Below are positions 7,651 to 15,913 of a DNA stretch of 17,836 bases, in pieces; within the stretch, counting starts at the first letter, position 1; every line of letters starts with the position of its first letter. This DNA is from Chloroflexota bacterium (GTDB taxonomy: Bacteria > Chloroflexota > Anaerolineae > J036 > Brachytrichaceae), in NCBI GenBank assembly GCA_021813225.1, contig JAKALH010000011.1, positions 1 through 17,836 on the forward strand, given 5' to 3'. The notes under the pieces were generated by a model, which saw nothing but the letters and a program-made list of their open reading frames with translations, had not been told where the DNA came from and ran no database searches. A program made the position numbers and the translations under genes.

Positions 7651-8862
7651 ATGAGCTTACTTGAACTTGTCGAGACGGCGTTTGAAAGCCTGACGACGAA
7701 TAAAATGCGCACTTTTCTGACCATGCTGGGCGTCATCATCGGCGTCGCGGCGGTCGTCACACTGCTGGCGCTCGGTTCGGGCGTGCAGACTTCCATCGAC
7801 AGCCAGATTACGTCGATGGGATCGAATCTGTTGAATATCTCTCCCAACCGGCAGGTTGCCAATGCGCGCCTGACCATCGATGACGCCACAGCGCTGGCGG
7901 ATCGATTGAACGTGCCCGACGCCATCCGCGTGGTGGCGCAGTTGAACGGCAATGCCACGGTCTCCGCCGGCACCAATAAGGACACACCGGAAATCATCGG
8001 GACGTTGCCGGGCTATTTCCCGATGAAGAACGTCACCGTGGCGTCCGGCGCGGCCTTTACGCAGAGCGATGTCGATCAGCGCCTGCGCGTCGCCGTGATC
8101 GGCCCGACGCTGGCGCAAAACCTGTTTGGAAACCAGCCGGCCATCGGCCAGTCGTTCCTGATCGGCTCTGTGCCGTTCAAGGTCATCGGCGTCCTGGAGA
8201 CGAAGGGCGGCACCGGTTTCGGCGGCACCGACGACAGCGCTTTCGTCCCGCTGACCGTTGCCATGGAGAAACTGTTCGTCCACCGGCCAGCCGGCCTGAA
8301 GTCGATCTCGAACATCACCGTCGAGGCGGCTTCCACCGGCCAGAGCACAGCCGCGTTGAACGAGGTCGCCGCCGTGCTGCGCAAGCGCCACGGCATCATC
8401 ATCGGCCAGCCGGACGACTTTCGCATCTTCGACCAGGCCTCGCTGGTGCAGACGCTGAACACCGTCGTCGGGACGCTCACGGCCTTCCTGGGCGCTATCG
8501 GCGCGATTTCGCTGCTGGTGGGCGGCATCGGCATCATGAACATCATGCTGGTGAGCGTGACCGAGCGCACGCGCGAGATCGGCGTTCGCAAGGCCATCGG
8601 GGCGCAACCGACCGCCATCCACCTGCAGTTCCTGATCGAGGCGCTGACGGTGACTATGGCGGCGGGCATCCTGGGCATCGTGTTGTCGATTATCCTCGTG
8701 GCGGTGGTCAACAGCGTGCAGACCAGCGTATCGCCGGTTATCGAACCGACGTCGGTGCTGATCGCGTTCAGTGTATCGGTGCTGATCGGCGTGCTGTTCG
8801 GCTTTTACCCGGCCTGGCGCGCTGCCCGGCTGGAACCGGTCGAGGCGCTGCGTTACGAGTAG
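7651..8862 (+). CDS. MacB/FtsX-family ABC transporter permease
   Basis: A 403-residue permease with the MacB topology: helix 1 in MRTFLTMLGVIIGVAAVVTL (about 19-45), a large extracytoplasmic MacB core domain (about 46-270, with GSNLLNISPN near its start and RLRVAVIGPTLAQNLFG inside), then three helices near the C-terminus. The FtsX motif GGIGIMNIMLVSVTERTREI and the coupling sequence GVRKAIGA are intact, as is the ending AWRAARLEPVEALRYE. It should form dimers that work with the preceding ATPase and the adaptor to move substrates across the envelope by mechanotransmission. AGGAG lies 6 nt before the ATG, and the gap to the ATPase gene is 27 nt, so the three exporter genes form an operon. Candidate substrates are peptides, lipids or lipoproteins; the sequence does not decide. 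Confidence 0.92.
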   Translation: MSLLELVETAFESLTTNKMRTFLTMLGVIIGVAAVVTLLALGSGVQTSIDSQITSMGSNLLNISPNRQVANARLTIDDATALADRLNVPDAIRVVAQLNGNATVSAGTNKDTPEIIGTLPGYFPMKNVTVASGAAFTQSDVDQRLRVAVIGPTLAQNLFGNQPAIGQSFLIGSVPFKVIGVLETKGGTGFGGTDDSAFVPLTVAMEKLFVHRPAGLKSISNITVEAASTGQSTAALNEVAAVLRKRHGIIIGQPDDFRIFDQASLVQTLNTVVGTLTAFLGAIGAISLLVGGIGIMNIMLVSVTERTREIGVRKAIGAQPTAIHLQFLIEALTVTMAAGILGIVLSIILVAVVNSVQTSVSPVIEPTSVLIAFSVSVLIGVLFGFYPAWRAARLEPVEALRYE

Positions 8863-8867
8863 CGCCA

Positions 8868-8895
8868 TTTACAGGCTGCAGGCAGTGGCTGTAAT
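8868..8895 (+). promoter_or_regulatory. Promoter of the sensor kinase gene
   Basis: TTTACA (8868-8873), a 16-nt spacer, then TGTAAT (8890-8895); both boxes have five of six consensus bases. It begins 6 nt after the permease stop codon. The predicted start near 8902 would exclude the GTG at 8885 as initiator for transcripts from this promoter. Confidence 0.5.
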
Positions 8896-8910
8896 ACAAT
8901 GGTCACCTGG

Positions 8911-8940
8911 GGCGCAGAGCGAAAGGGAAAACTCTGCGCC
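8911..8940 (+). promoter_or_regulatory. Leader hairpin before the sensor kinase
   Basis: GGCGCAGAG (8911-8919) and CTCTGCGCC (8932-8940) are perfect 9-nt inverted arms around a purine-rich 12-nt loop. The hairpin is in the predicted 5' leader. No U-tract follows, so it is not a classical terminator; it may affect mRNA stability or translation. Confidence 0.4.
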
Positions 8941-8956
8941 TCTGGCATCCCGGCAA

Positions 8957-10249
8957 ATGCCTGCTATGAAGCAAGTCATCGCGCTGGTCCGTCTGACGCT
9001 GTTGTTGCGCGTTGCCACGTCGATCATCGGGGCGATGGTGGCATTGACGTTCCTGCCCCTGGCGACCCCTGTTCTGGTGGACCTGGTCGCCGTCATCCCG
9101 TCGCTGATTCTGCTGTTGATCGTGTTCACAGCGCCGTTGCGCGGCTGGAACAGTTCGCGTTTTGTCCGCTCGCTGCTGGTGGCGGCCATCGCCGTCGAGG
9201 CGCTGGAAGCCCTGATCAGCCGGCTGGGGTTCCAGATGGTCGGCCCCAGGCTGGGCATCGGCGAGGGCGCATTCTTCCGGCACATCCCGGGCGGCCTGCC
9301 GGAGTGGATGTTGATGCGGTTGCCGTTGAGTGTCCCATTGCTGTTCATTTCCATCCCCGCGCTGCTGGGCGCATGGATTGACGGCCGGCGCCGTGCATGG
9401 CGCTGGGCCGTCTTCACGATGGCGATGATCATGTTGAGCACGATCTCAACCGGCGCGCCGGAATTTACGCAATGGCGCTTGAACGTCGGCGTCTTCGGGG
9501 CGCAGGCCCTCGTCGTTCTCATCACCACCTACTTCGTGGCGACGCTGGCTGACCAGCAGCGCGCCGAACAGACCGAGCTGGAAGCGGCCAACCGCAAGCT
9601 GGCCGAGCAGAGCCTGGTGCGCGAACAACTGGCCGCCACGCGCGAGCGCGTGCGCCTGTCGCGCGACCTGCACGATACCCTGGCGCACACGCTGGCGGGC
9701 CTGGTGGTGCAGGCCAAGGTCGTGGATACGCTGCTGGATAAAGACCCGGCCGCCGCGCGGCGCGAGCTGGCGCGCGTGCAGGCGGTGGCCCGCCAGGGAC
9801 TGGAAGACGCGCGCGCCGCCATCAGCGACCTGCGCGCCAACATGGTCGAGGAAATGGGACTGAGCAGCGCTCTGCAGCGGCAGGTCGAACTGCTGGGGCA
9901 GCGCAGCGGCCTGCCGGTATCCTATGAGCGCAGCGGCGACGACCCGCAACTGGATAATACCCGCGCGGAGACGTTGTTGCGCATCGTCCAGGAGGCGCTG
10001 AACAACATCGAACGGCACGCCAACGCCACGCACATTAGCGTGTACATGGAACAGACGCCCCTGCCCGACCGGATGCTGACAATACGCGTCCAGGATGACG
10101 GCGTGGGGTTCGACGTCTCATCGCTGGATGACGAGCGATTCGGCCTGCGCGGCATGCGCGAGCGCGCCGAACTCATCGACGCGCACCTGCGCATCGACAG
10201 CGTCGTCGGTTCCGGCACGACGGTATCGGTTACCATTCGCCAGAACTGA
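8957..10249 (+). CDS. NarL-family membrane sensor histidine kinase
   Basis: About 430 residues from ATG 8957. The first 200 residues hold five or six predicted membrane helices with short loops and no large extracytoplasmic sensor, as in intramembrane-sensing kinases. A dimerisation helix (EQTELEAANRKLAEQ onward) leads to a HisKA_3 domain with SRDLHDTLAHTLAG, where His239 is the phosphorylation site. The HATPase domain follows: LRIVQEALNNIERHA, DDGVGFD and GLRGMRERAELI. Partners of such kinases are LuxR-type regulators, and one is encoded 4.1 kb downstream. The kinase follows a MacAB-like exporter, a common context for envelope-stress sensing. The start is uncertain: ATG 8957 and ATG 8966 lack a good Shine-Dalgarno, and an in-frame GTG at 8885 lies upstream of the likely transcription start. 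Confidence 0.88.
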   Translation: MPAMKQVIALVRLTLLLRVATSIIGAMVALTFLPLATPVLVDLVAVIPSLILLLIVFTAPLRGWNSSRFVRSLLVAAIAVEALEALISRLGFQMVGPRLGIGEGAFFRHIPGGLPEWMLMRLPLSVPLLFISIPALLGAWIDGRRRAWRWAVFTMAMIMLSTISTGAPEFTQWRLNVGVFGAQALVVLITTYFVATLADQQRAEQTELEAANRKLAEQSLVREQLAATRERVRLSRDLHDTLAHTLAGLVVQAKVVDTLLDKDPAAARRELARVQAVARQGLEDARAAISDLRANMVEEMGLSSALQRQVELLGQRSGLPVSYERSGDDPQLDNTRAETLLRIVQEALNNIERHANATHISVYMEQTPLPDRMLTIRVQDDGVGFDVSSLDDERFGLRGMRERAELIDAHLRIDSVVGSGTTVSVTIRQN

Positions 10250-10315
10250 CGCCGGCTGCTATTTTCGCAGGGATACGGGGCGTCATCGCGGCACATACTG
10301 GACAGAGGAACATCG

Positions 10316-11305
10316 GTGCTGAAATACGTTGCAGCGCGCTGGAAAACGATATTGCAGTGGACGGTTACGCTGGCGCTGGTCATATTCCTGCTGGCTCAGA
10401 TACAACTGCGTACGCTGGTAGATCTGCTGATGCATGTGGATTTGACCGGTGTGCTGCTGGGTGCGGTCATATATCTGCTGAACAACGTGATACGCGCCCT
10501 GCGCGTCGTGCGCATCTGCGATCTGCCTTATCGGGATACTCGCGCGCTGCTGACGCCGGTGCTGGCGTCCAGCTTCGGCAATAACGTGTTGCCGGCGCGC
10601 GCCGGGGAACCCATATTCGTCTGGGCGGCCCATGAGCGCCTGGGCCTGAGCTGGGGGACCAGTTCAGCCGTGATGGTCATCATGCGCGTATTCGATACCA
10701 TGCTCGTCGCCATCATCTTCGTGTTTGCCGCCATTTACAGCGGCGCCGCCGGGGCATCGCCCATCCTGTGGGCCGTTACGGCCATCCTGGCGGCGGCTGT
10801 CGTCATCACGGCTCTGTTGCCGTGGCTGGGCACTTACCTGGTGCGCGCGCTGGTCCGGCTGGTGTGGTTCACTCACAAGGCCGGGCTGATCGAATTCATC
10901 GAACATGAGGGCCGGCTGGCCGCGGATGCGTTCGTGCGGCTGCGCGCCCCGCGCATCTACGCCGGGGTGTTCCTCACCTCGCTGGTCATCTGGCTGCTCA
11001 CTTTCGGCTGGATATTTGTCCTGCTGCGCAGCCTGGGCATCGACGTGCGCCTGAACCAGTCCGTGCTCGGTTCGACATTCGGCATCCTGTCGAAGGCCGT
11101 GCCTTTCTCATCCATCGGCGGCTGGGGGGCGCACGAGGTCGGCTGGACGGCCGGTTTCACGTTGATCGGGTTTCCGACCACACTGGCTATCAGCAGCGGG
11201 TTCGCCGTGAATACTTTAATCATCCTCACATCGGCGGTGTGCGGCCTGCCTGCCTGGCTGGCATTGAGCGGCGACCGCCGCCGCGCCAACGGGACAATCC
11301 AATGA
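10316..11305 (+). CDS. Lysylphosphatidylglycerol synthase/UPF0104-type membrane protein, putative lipid flippase
   Basis: A 329-residue integral membrane protein with roughly eight hydrophobic segments. It matches the LPG_synthase_TM / AglD-like family: the conserved SFGNNVLPARAGEPIFVW segment, VMVIMRVFDTMLVAIIFV, and the late PFSSIGGWGAHEVGWTAG loop. Members include the flippase half of MprF and proteins placed next to polyprenyl-phosphate glycosyltransferases. With the GT2 and GT39 genes that follow, moving a lipid-linked sugar across the membrane is a reasonable inference, but unproven. The start is GTG 10316, with AGAGGA 6 nt upstream. The stop codon overlaps the next ATG as ATGA, which indicates tight coupling. 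Confidence 0.85.
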   Translation: MLKYVAARWKTILQWTVTLALVIFLLAQIQLRTLVDLLMHVDLTGVLLGAVIYLLNNVIRALRVVRICDLPYRDTRALLTPVLASSFGNNVLPARAGEPIFVWAAHERLGLSWGTSSAVMVIMRVFDTMLVAIIFVFAAIYSGAAGASPILWAVTAILAAAVVITALLPWLGTYLVRALVRLVWFTHKAGLIEFIEHEGRLAADAFVRLRAPRIYAGVFLTSLVIWLLTFGWIFVLLRSLGIDVRLNQSVLGSTFGILSKAVPFSSIGGWGAHEVGWTAGFTLIGFPTTLAISSGFAVNTLIILTSAVCGLPAWLALSGDRRRANGTIQ

Positions 11306-12360
11306 CAACGCTCATACAGCCATCTGCGCCGCAACTCCCTACCCGGTTGAGCGATCGCCCGCTGCGATTGTTCGTGCAGATCTGCGCACTAAACGAGCAG
11401 GAAACGATCGCGCAGGTCATCCACGACATCCCGCGCGACGTCGCGGGCGCCGTTTCCGTGCAGGTCCTCGTCGTGGACGACGGCTCTACGGACAACACGG
11501 CGCTGGTCGCCGCGCAGGCCGGCGCCGACCTGATCGTCCGCCATCACCACAACAAAGGACTGGCGCGCGCCTTCCAGACCGGCATCGACAATTGCCTGGC
11601 GCTGGGCGCGGATATCATCGTCAACATCGACGCCGACGGCCAGTACGACGCCGCCGACATCGCAGAGTTGATTCGCCCCATCGCGGCGCAACAGGCGGAC
11701 GTCGTCATCGGCGACCGCCAGGTGCAGACGATGGCGCACTTCACGCCCGCCAAGCGCTTCTTCCAGTGGCTGGGCAGCCGGGTCGTCCAGACGGCGTCCG
11801 GCGTGGATGTGCCCGACGCGGTGTCGGGATTCCGCGCCTACTCCCGCGAAGCCGCCCTGCGCCTGTTCGTCACCAGCACGTTCTCCTATACCGTGCAGAC
11901 CTTGATTCAGGCCGGCAAACTGGGCCTGGCGGTCAGCAGCGTGCCGATACGCGCGCGCGAGACGACCCGCCCCTCGCGGCTGCATCGCGGCATGCTGCAT
12001 TTCATGAGGAGTCAGGCCGCCATCCTGGTGCGCACCTACATCACCTATGAACCGCTTAAGACTTTCACCGTACTGGCGCTGCCGTTCCTGGCGGTCGGTA
12101 GCATCCTGGTGGCGCGGCTGGTGGTGTTTGCCGCACAGCAGGGCGGGCAGTTTATCGGGCGCGTGCAGTCGCTGGTAGTCGGCACCATCTCCATCGTGAT
12201 CGGCCTGCTGCTGCTCATCACAGGTATCATTGCGGACCGCATGCGTGAAAACCGTTATCTGCTGGAGGAGATCATGTATCGTATGCGCTCGCTGCAGTCC
12301 GGCGCCGCTGCGGTCTCCGGGCCGGATCAGCCTGACGCGCCGCCGCAGGCCGAAACCTGA
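11302..12360 (+). CDS. GT2 glycosyltransferase, DPM1/ArnC-like polyprenyl-phosphate sugar synthase
   Basis: A 352-residue protein. An N-terminal GT-A domain (residues about 17-240) starts with FVQICALNEQETI and contains VLVVDDGSTDNT (Asp59-Asp60), the metal-binding DADG motif (Asp110-Asp112), and SGFRAYSREAALR. Two predicted membrane helices follow (about 257-290 and 298-325), then a short cytoplasmic tail. This architecture fits enzymes that transfer a sugar from a nucleotide donor to polyprenyl phosphate on the cytoplasmic face. Its product would be the donor for the GT39-type enzyme encoded directly downstream. The ATG overlaps the previous stop (ATGA), and its own stop overlaps the next start (TGATG). 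The sugar cannot be told from sequence. Confidence 0.88.
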   Translation: MTTLIQPSAPQLPTRLSDRPLRLFVQICALNEQETIAQVIHDIPRDVAGAVSVQVLVVDDGSTDNTALVAAQAGADLIVRHHHNKGLARAFQTGIDNCLALGADIIVNIDADGQYDAADIAELIRPIAAQQADVVIGDRQVQTMAHFTPAKRFFQWLGSRVVQTASGVDVPDAVSGFRAYSREAALRLFVTSTFSYTVQTLIQAGKLGLAVSSVPIRARETTRPSRLHRGMLHFMRSQAAILVRTYITYEPLKTFTVLALPFLAVGSILVARLVVFAAQQGGQFIGRVQSLVVGTISIVIGLLLLITGIIADRMRENRYLLEEIMYRMRSLQSGAAAVSGPDQPDAPPQAET

Positions 12361-14294
12361 TGCGAGGCAGAACCAGAATCGGCTGGCTGGCGACGGCGCT
12401 CCTGCTGGCGGCCTTCGTGCTGCGGGTCATCGACGTGGAGCGCCGCCCGCTGCATTTCGACGAGGGCATCAACGTCACGATGGGGCATCGCTCGCCGACC
12501 GACATCCTACGCATCACGCGCGAGACATTCGACAATGACCCGCCGGGACACCGCATGGCCCTGGGGGTGTGGATGGCCCTGGCGGGGCCGTCTGCGCTGT
12601 CCATCCGCATCTTTTCGGTCTTCTTCAGCGTGCTGGCTGTGGCGGGGCTGTACCGCATCCTGCGCACACTGCGCCTGCCGCGCGCGCCAAGCCTGATCGC
12701 GGCAACGCTGCTCGCCATTTCGCCCTACGCCATCGACTACGCGCAGCAGGCCAAAGGATATGCCATGGGCGCCGGGCTTGCCATGCTGTCGTGGTGGGCG
12801 TGGATCGTCCTGTTCGCGCCGCGCGCGCCGCATCGCCGCCGGGCGTTTCTAGCCTATGTCGTCGTTACTGCACTCGCACTCACCACACACTATTACATGC
12901 TGTTTCTGCTGCCCACGCAGTGGCTGTGGGCGCTTGGGGCGCGCTTCGACATGGTGCGCCGCCTGGTGCGGCGGTCGCGCGCGGATGCCATCTGCATCGG
13001 TTGGGGGCTGGCAGCGCAGGTGCTGGCCGGCCTGCCCATCGGCGCATGGATTCTGCTGATGCTGGATTCGCTGATGCGCAGCACGGCGCGTTCTTCCACC
13101 AAATTCCAGCCGCCCGCCCTGTTCGACGCGCTCAGGCGCATTCTCACTGAGATGAGCGCCGGGCAGTTCATGGCTGAGGCGCCCGCACTGTTGTGCGCGT
13201 TACTTGTCACGATGCTCGCACTGATCGGCGCACGGCGGCTGTGGCGGTTGCGCGAAGGGACAACGCCGGCGCGGGGCGCATTCTGGTTCGGCGCCGCTTT
13301 TGTGGTGCCTCTGGCCGGGGCGATGATCATACAGCAGCGCGTCACGTTTTTCTTCCCGCGCTTCCTGCTGTTCGCTTTGCCGAGCCTGTTCGCCCTGCTG
13401 GCCGGCAACGCCATCGCGCTGAAACGAGCGGCTGGCGTGTTCCCGAACGCACAGCGCTGGGCGCCGCTGGCGTTGACGGCCGGCGTATTCCTGGCGGGCA
13501 ACCTCATCTTCTACAGCGCGCCCATCGACAGCCAGAACGACTTCCGCCCGCTGGTTGCCGCCATGCGCCCGTACATTCAACATGGCGACGCAGCGCTGGG
13601 GACTTACATCTGGATGGAAGGCATGTTCGACAGCTACGCGCCTGAGACCGTCACAAAGCTGGAGTGGGTGGACGAAACCTACAGCCCCGAAACCGTTGAC
13701 GAGCTGCTGGCGCCTGTTGCCCAGGAGCATACCCGTATCTGGAGCCTGAATTTCCGGCGCAACCCCGACGCTCCCGATACGCTCTCGGTGGTGTGGCTGA
13801 AACGCAATGCAGCCTATGCATGGCGCCACACCGCCGGCGCAACGACGGTGCTGCTGTTCGATACCCGCTTTCTCGCCGGCGTGCGTGACGCGCCGCCAGC
13901 CACGGCATCCGCTACTTTTAACGGCAGTATTCGGCTGAACTACTCGCCGATAGACACCACCGTGCGGTCCGGCGATACAGTTGCCGACCAACTGACCTGG
14001 ACGGCATTGCAGCCACAGACCGAATATGTGCAGATTTATGTGCACCTCGTCGGGCCGTCCGGGCAGTTGGTGGCGCAGGCTGACGGCGATGCCGTCAACG
14101 GCCTGGCGCCAAACACCACCTGGACGCCGGCGCATCCTGTCGCCGACCGCAACGCGATGCTGATCCCCTACGCGCTCCCGCCGGGTCGATATGAATTGAT
14201 CATCGGGCTGTATCATCCGTCGGACGGCTCACGTCTGCACACCGAGACCGGCGCCGATGGCGTGCCGCTGGCAATGATCACCGTCTCGCGCTGA
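12360..14294 (+). CDS. GT39/ArnT-like membrane glycosyltransferase with C-terminal beta domain
   Basis: A 644-residue protein of the GT-C fold. The first extracytoplasmic loop holds the catalytic-type motif HFDEG (Asp34-Glu35) and a NDPPGH segment (59-64), as in PMT/ArnT-type enzymes that use polyprenyl-phosphate sugars. About ten membrane helices run to residue 390 or so, followed by an extracytoplasmic portion. The last 125 residues (from about GVRDAPPATASATF) look like a beta-sandwich: LNYSPIDTTVRSGDTVADQL, YVQIYVHLVGPSGQLVAQAD and PPGRYELIIGLYHPSDGSRL. The enzyme should transfer a sugar to a protein, lipid or glycan outside the membrane. It starts in the TGATG overlap with the GT2 gene, so both are probably co-translated. 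Acceptor unknown. Confidence 0.86.
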   Translation: MRGRTRIGWLATALLLAAFVLRVIDVERRPLHFDEGINVTMGHRSPTDILRITRETFDNDPPGHRMALGVWMALAGPSALSIRIFSVFFSVLAVAGLYRILRTLRLPRAPSLIAATLLAISPYAIDYAQQAKGYAMGAGLAMLSWWAWIVLFAPRAPHRRRAFLAYVVVTALALTTHYYMLFLLPTQWLWALGARFDMVRRLVRRSRADAICIGWGLAAQVLAGLPIGAWILLMLDSLMRSTARSSTKFQPPALFDALRRILTEMSAGQFMAEAPALLCALLVTMLALIGARRLWRLREGTTPARGAFWFGAAFVVPLAGAMIIQQRVTFFFPRFLLFALPSLFALLAGNAIALKRAAGVFPNAQRWAPLALTAGVFLAGNLIFYSAPIDSQNDFRPLVAAMRPYIQHGDAALGTYIWMEGMFDSYAPETVTKLEWVDETYSPETVDELLAPVAQEHTRIWSLNFRRNPDAPDTLSVVWLKRNAAYAWRHTAGATTVLLFDTRFLAGVRDAPPATASATFNGSIRLNYSPIDTTVRSGDTVADQLTWTALQPQTEYVQIYVHLVGPSGQLVAQADGDAVNGLAPNTTWTPAHPVADRNAMLIPYALPPGRYELIIGLYHPSDGSRLHTETGADGVPLAMITVSR

Positions 14295-14357
14295 GCCTCA
14301 TCAGTGCCGGGCTGGATGATAATAAGGCTATGCTGCGCCACGGCGCGGCAATAACCG

Positions 14358-15035
14358 ATGAGCAAAATCAGGGTCCTGATCGCCGACGACCAGGAAATTA
14401 TCCGGCAGGGGCTGGCCGTGATCCTGGACAACCAGGAAGACATCGTCACGGTGGGGCAGGCCTGCGACGGAGAAGAAGCCGTGCGTATCGCCCGCGAACT
14501 GCATCCGGATGTGGTGCTGATGGATGTGAAGATGCCCAACATGAACGGCATCCTGGCCACGCGCACCATCACCGGCGAACTGCCGCAGACCCAGGTCATC
14601 ATCCTCACCACTTACGATATCGACGACTGGGTATTCGAAGGCATACGGGCCGGCGCGCAGGCCTACCTGCTGAAGGACGCCGGCACCGACGACCTGGCCA
14701 ATGCCATCCGCGGCGTGCACCGCGGCGAATCGCAACTCGATCCGGCCATCGCGCGCAAGGTGATGGCGGAATTCCGCCGCATGAGCGCCCCGCCGTCGCC
14801 GTGGGTCCCGGCGCAGCGCGCCGATGAACCGGTGATGGAAGCCCTGACCGAACGCGAGACCGAAGTGCTGGGGCACATCGCGCAAGGACTGGGCAACAAA
14901 GACATCGCGCAGAAACTCTTCCTCAGCGAGGGCACGGTCAAGAACTACGTCAGCAGCATCATGGAAAAACTGCACGCCAATGACCGCACGCAGGTTGTCA
15001 TCAAGGCGGTGCGGCAGGGCATTGTCAAGCTGTAG
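14358..15035 (+). CDS. NarL/FixJ-family response regulator (REC + LuxR HTH)
   Basis: A 225-residue regulator. The receiver domain (about 4-120) has Asp10-Asp11, the phospho-acceptor Asp56 in VVLMDVKMPNMNG, Thr84 in VIILTTYD, and Lys106 in AYLLKDAG, so it is complete. The LuxR-type HTH follows: LTERETEVLGHIAQGL, NKDIAQKLFLSEGTVKNYVS and IMEKLHANDRTQ. It should bind DNA as a dimer after phosphorylation, most likely by the NarL-family kinase encoded at 8957. The gene begins 63 nt after the GT39 stop and lacks a clear Shine-Dalgarno. A TATGCT sequence at 14329-14334 could be a -10 box, but no -35 fits. Plausible targets are the exporter promoter and the secreted-protein gene that follows. Confidence 0.93.
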   Translation: MSKIRVLIADDQEIIRQGLAVILDNQEDIVTVGQACDGEEAVRIARELHPDVVLMDVKMPNMNGILATRTITGELPQTQVIILTTYDIDDWVFEGIRAGAQAYLLKDAGTDDLANAIRGVHRGESQLDPAIARKVMAEFRRMSAPPSPWVPAQRADEPVMEALTERETEVLGHIAQGLGNKDIAQKLFLSEGTVKNYVSSIMEKLHANDRTQVVIKAVRQGIVKL

Positions 15036-15159
15036 CGGCACACGATTCCCGCTTTCTTACCTCGTTTTTACATCCGCACAATACCGCTGTTACAGGCCGG
15101 CGTCATCATCTCCAGTGTCGGCATTGACGGATGGCCGATAAAACAAAGGAGAAAATGAA

Positions 15160-15708
15160 ATGATCATACCCAGTCTATTAAAGAAAATGGCAGCCAGCGG
15201 TCTGATTGCGACCGCGTTGATCGGCGGCGCCGCGCTGGCGCCGTCGTTGATCGCCAGCGCAGAAACGAACAACCCGCCTGTCGTGGCCACGGTTGCGCCC
15301 ACGACGAAGACTGCTACGGCGAATCAACGCCTGGAGAAGCTCTTCGCGCTCGAATTGAAGGTGCAGGCGCGCCAGACTAAGCGCATCGAGAACACGGGCA
15401 CCATCATTTCGCGCACTCTGACGTTCATCGATAAGCAGCAATCCAGCGGCAAGGACGTCAGCGGCCTGAAAGCCGCCCTGGAAGGCTACCGGGACCAGGT
15501 CGGGCAGGCAAGAACCGCGCATGAAGCGGCGGCCGATATCCTGCAGGCACACGCCGGTTTTACCGACGGGCAGGTGACCGATGCCGCATCAGCCCGCACG
15601 ACCGTTCGGAATGCCGCCACCCGGCAGGACGTCGTGGCGACCTGGCTGAACAAGGCGGGCGTCGACCTGAAGGACCTGATCCGCATCTGGCGCGACAACC
15701 ACCGCTAG
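15160..15708 (+). CDS. Secreted small helical protein of unknown function
   Basis: A 182-residue protein that I do not recognise. An N-terminal signal peptide is clear: a Lys-Lys pair, a hydrophobic core (SGLIATALIGGAALAPSLIA) and a likely signal peptidase I site at ASA-E. After a Thr/Pro/Ala-rich segment, the mature part is predicted to be mostly helical: NQRLEKLFALELKVQARQTK, then TLTFIDKQQSSGKDVSGLKA and HEAAADILQAHAGF. It is charged, has no cysteine, and ends in LIRIWRDNHR. It could be an envelope-stress chaperone-like or adaptor-binding protein, but nothing proves this. AAAGGAG lies 8 nt before ATG 15160, a strong signal. A gap of 124 nt separates it from the regulator gene, and a strong terminator follows, so it is probably well expressed and separately transcribed. 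Confidence 0.8.
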   Translation: MIIPSLLKKMAASGLIATALIGGAALAPSLIASAETNNPPVVATVAPTTKTATANQRLEKLFALELKVQARQTKRIENTGTIISRTLTFIDKQQSSGKDVSGLKAALEGYRDQVGQARTAHEAAADILQAHAGFTDGQVTDAASARTTVRNAATRQDVVATWLNKAGVDLKDLIRIWRDNHR

Positions 15709-15726
15709 ACGGCGCTTGTATGTATG

Positions 15727-15764
15727 AGTCTGGCTTCCCCTCGGAAGCCAGACTTTTTTGTTTT
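15727..15764 (+). terminator. Intrinsic terminator after the secreted-protein gene
   Basis: Arms 15727-15738 and 15743-15754 pair over 12 bp around a CCTC loop, followed by TTTTTT-G-TTTT. The hairpin begins 18 nt after the stop codon and should end the central plus-strand transcripts. Confidence 0.93.
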
Positions 15765-15913
15765 CCACGTTAGTGTCAGGTCTGGTATTACCCTGGAGTC
15801 GTCACGCGGCCTGCGCGGGAAGTGACGGATTTCAGCCTTCGCCCGCCTGACTTTTCCATGTATGCTCCCCGCACCGGAGAATCCGGCGGCGGTCGCGGTG
15901 CGTCGCGGGCCGG

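Noticed and set aside
7657..8868. 403-codon minus-strand frame opposite the FtsX permease
   Set aside because: Same length as the permease but a low-complexity translation rich in Asp, Arg, His and Gln; a codon-structure mirror.
14318..14334. GATAAT and TATGCT as promoter boxes for the response regulator
   Set aside because: No acceptable -35 sequence at 16-18 nt for either.
15036..15159. TTTACA at 15067 and TTGACG at 15124 as promoters of the secreted-protein gene
   Set aside because: Neither has a -10 box at a workable distance, so none is listed.
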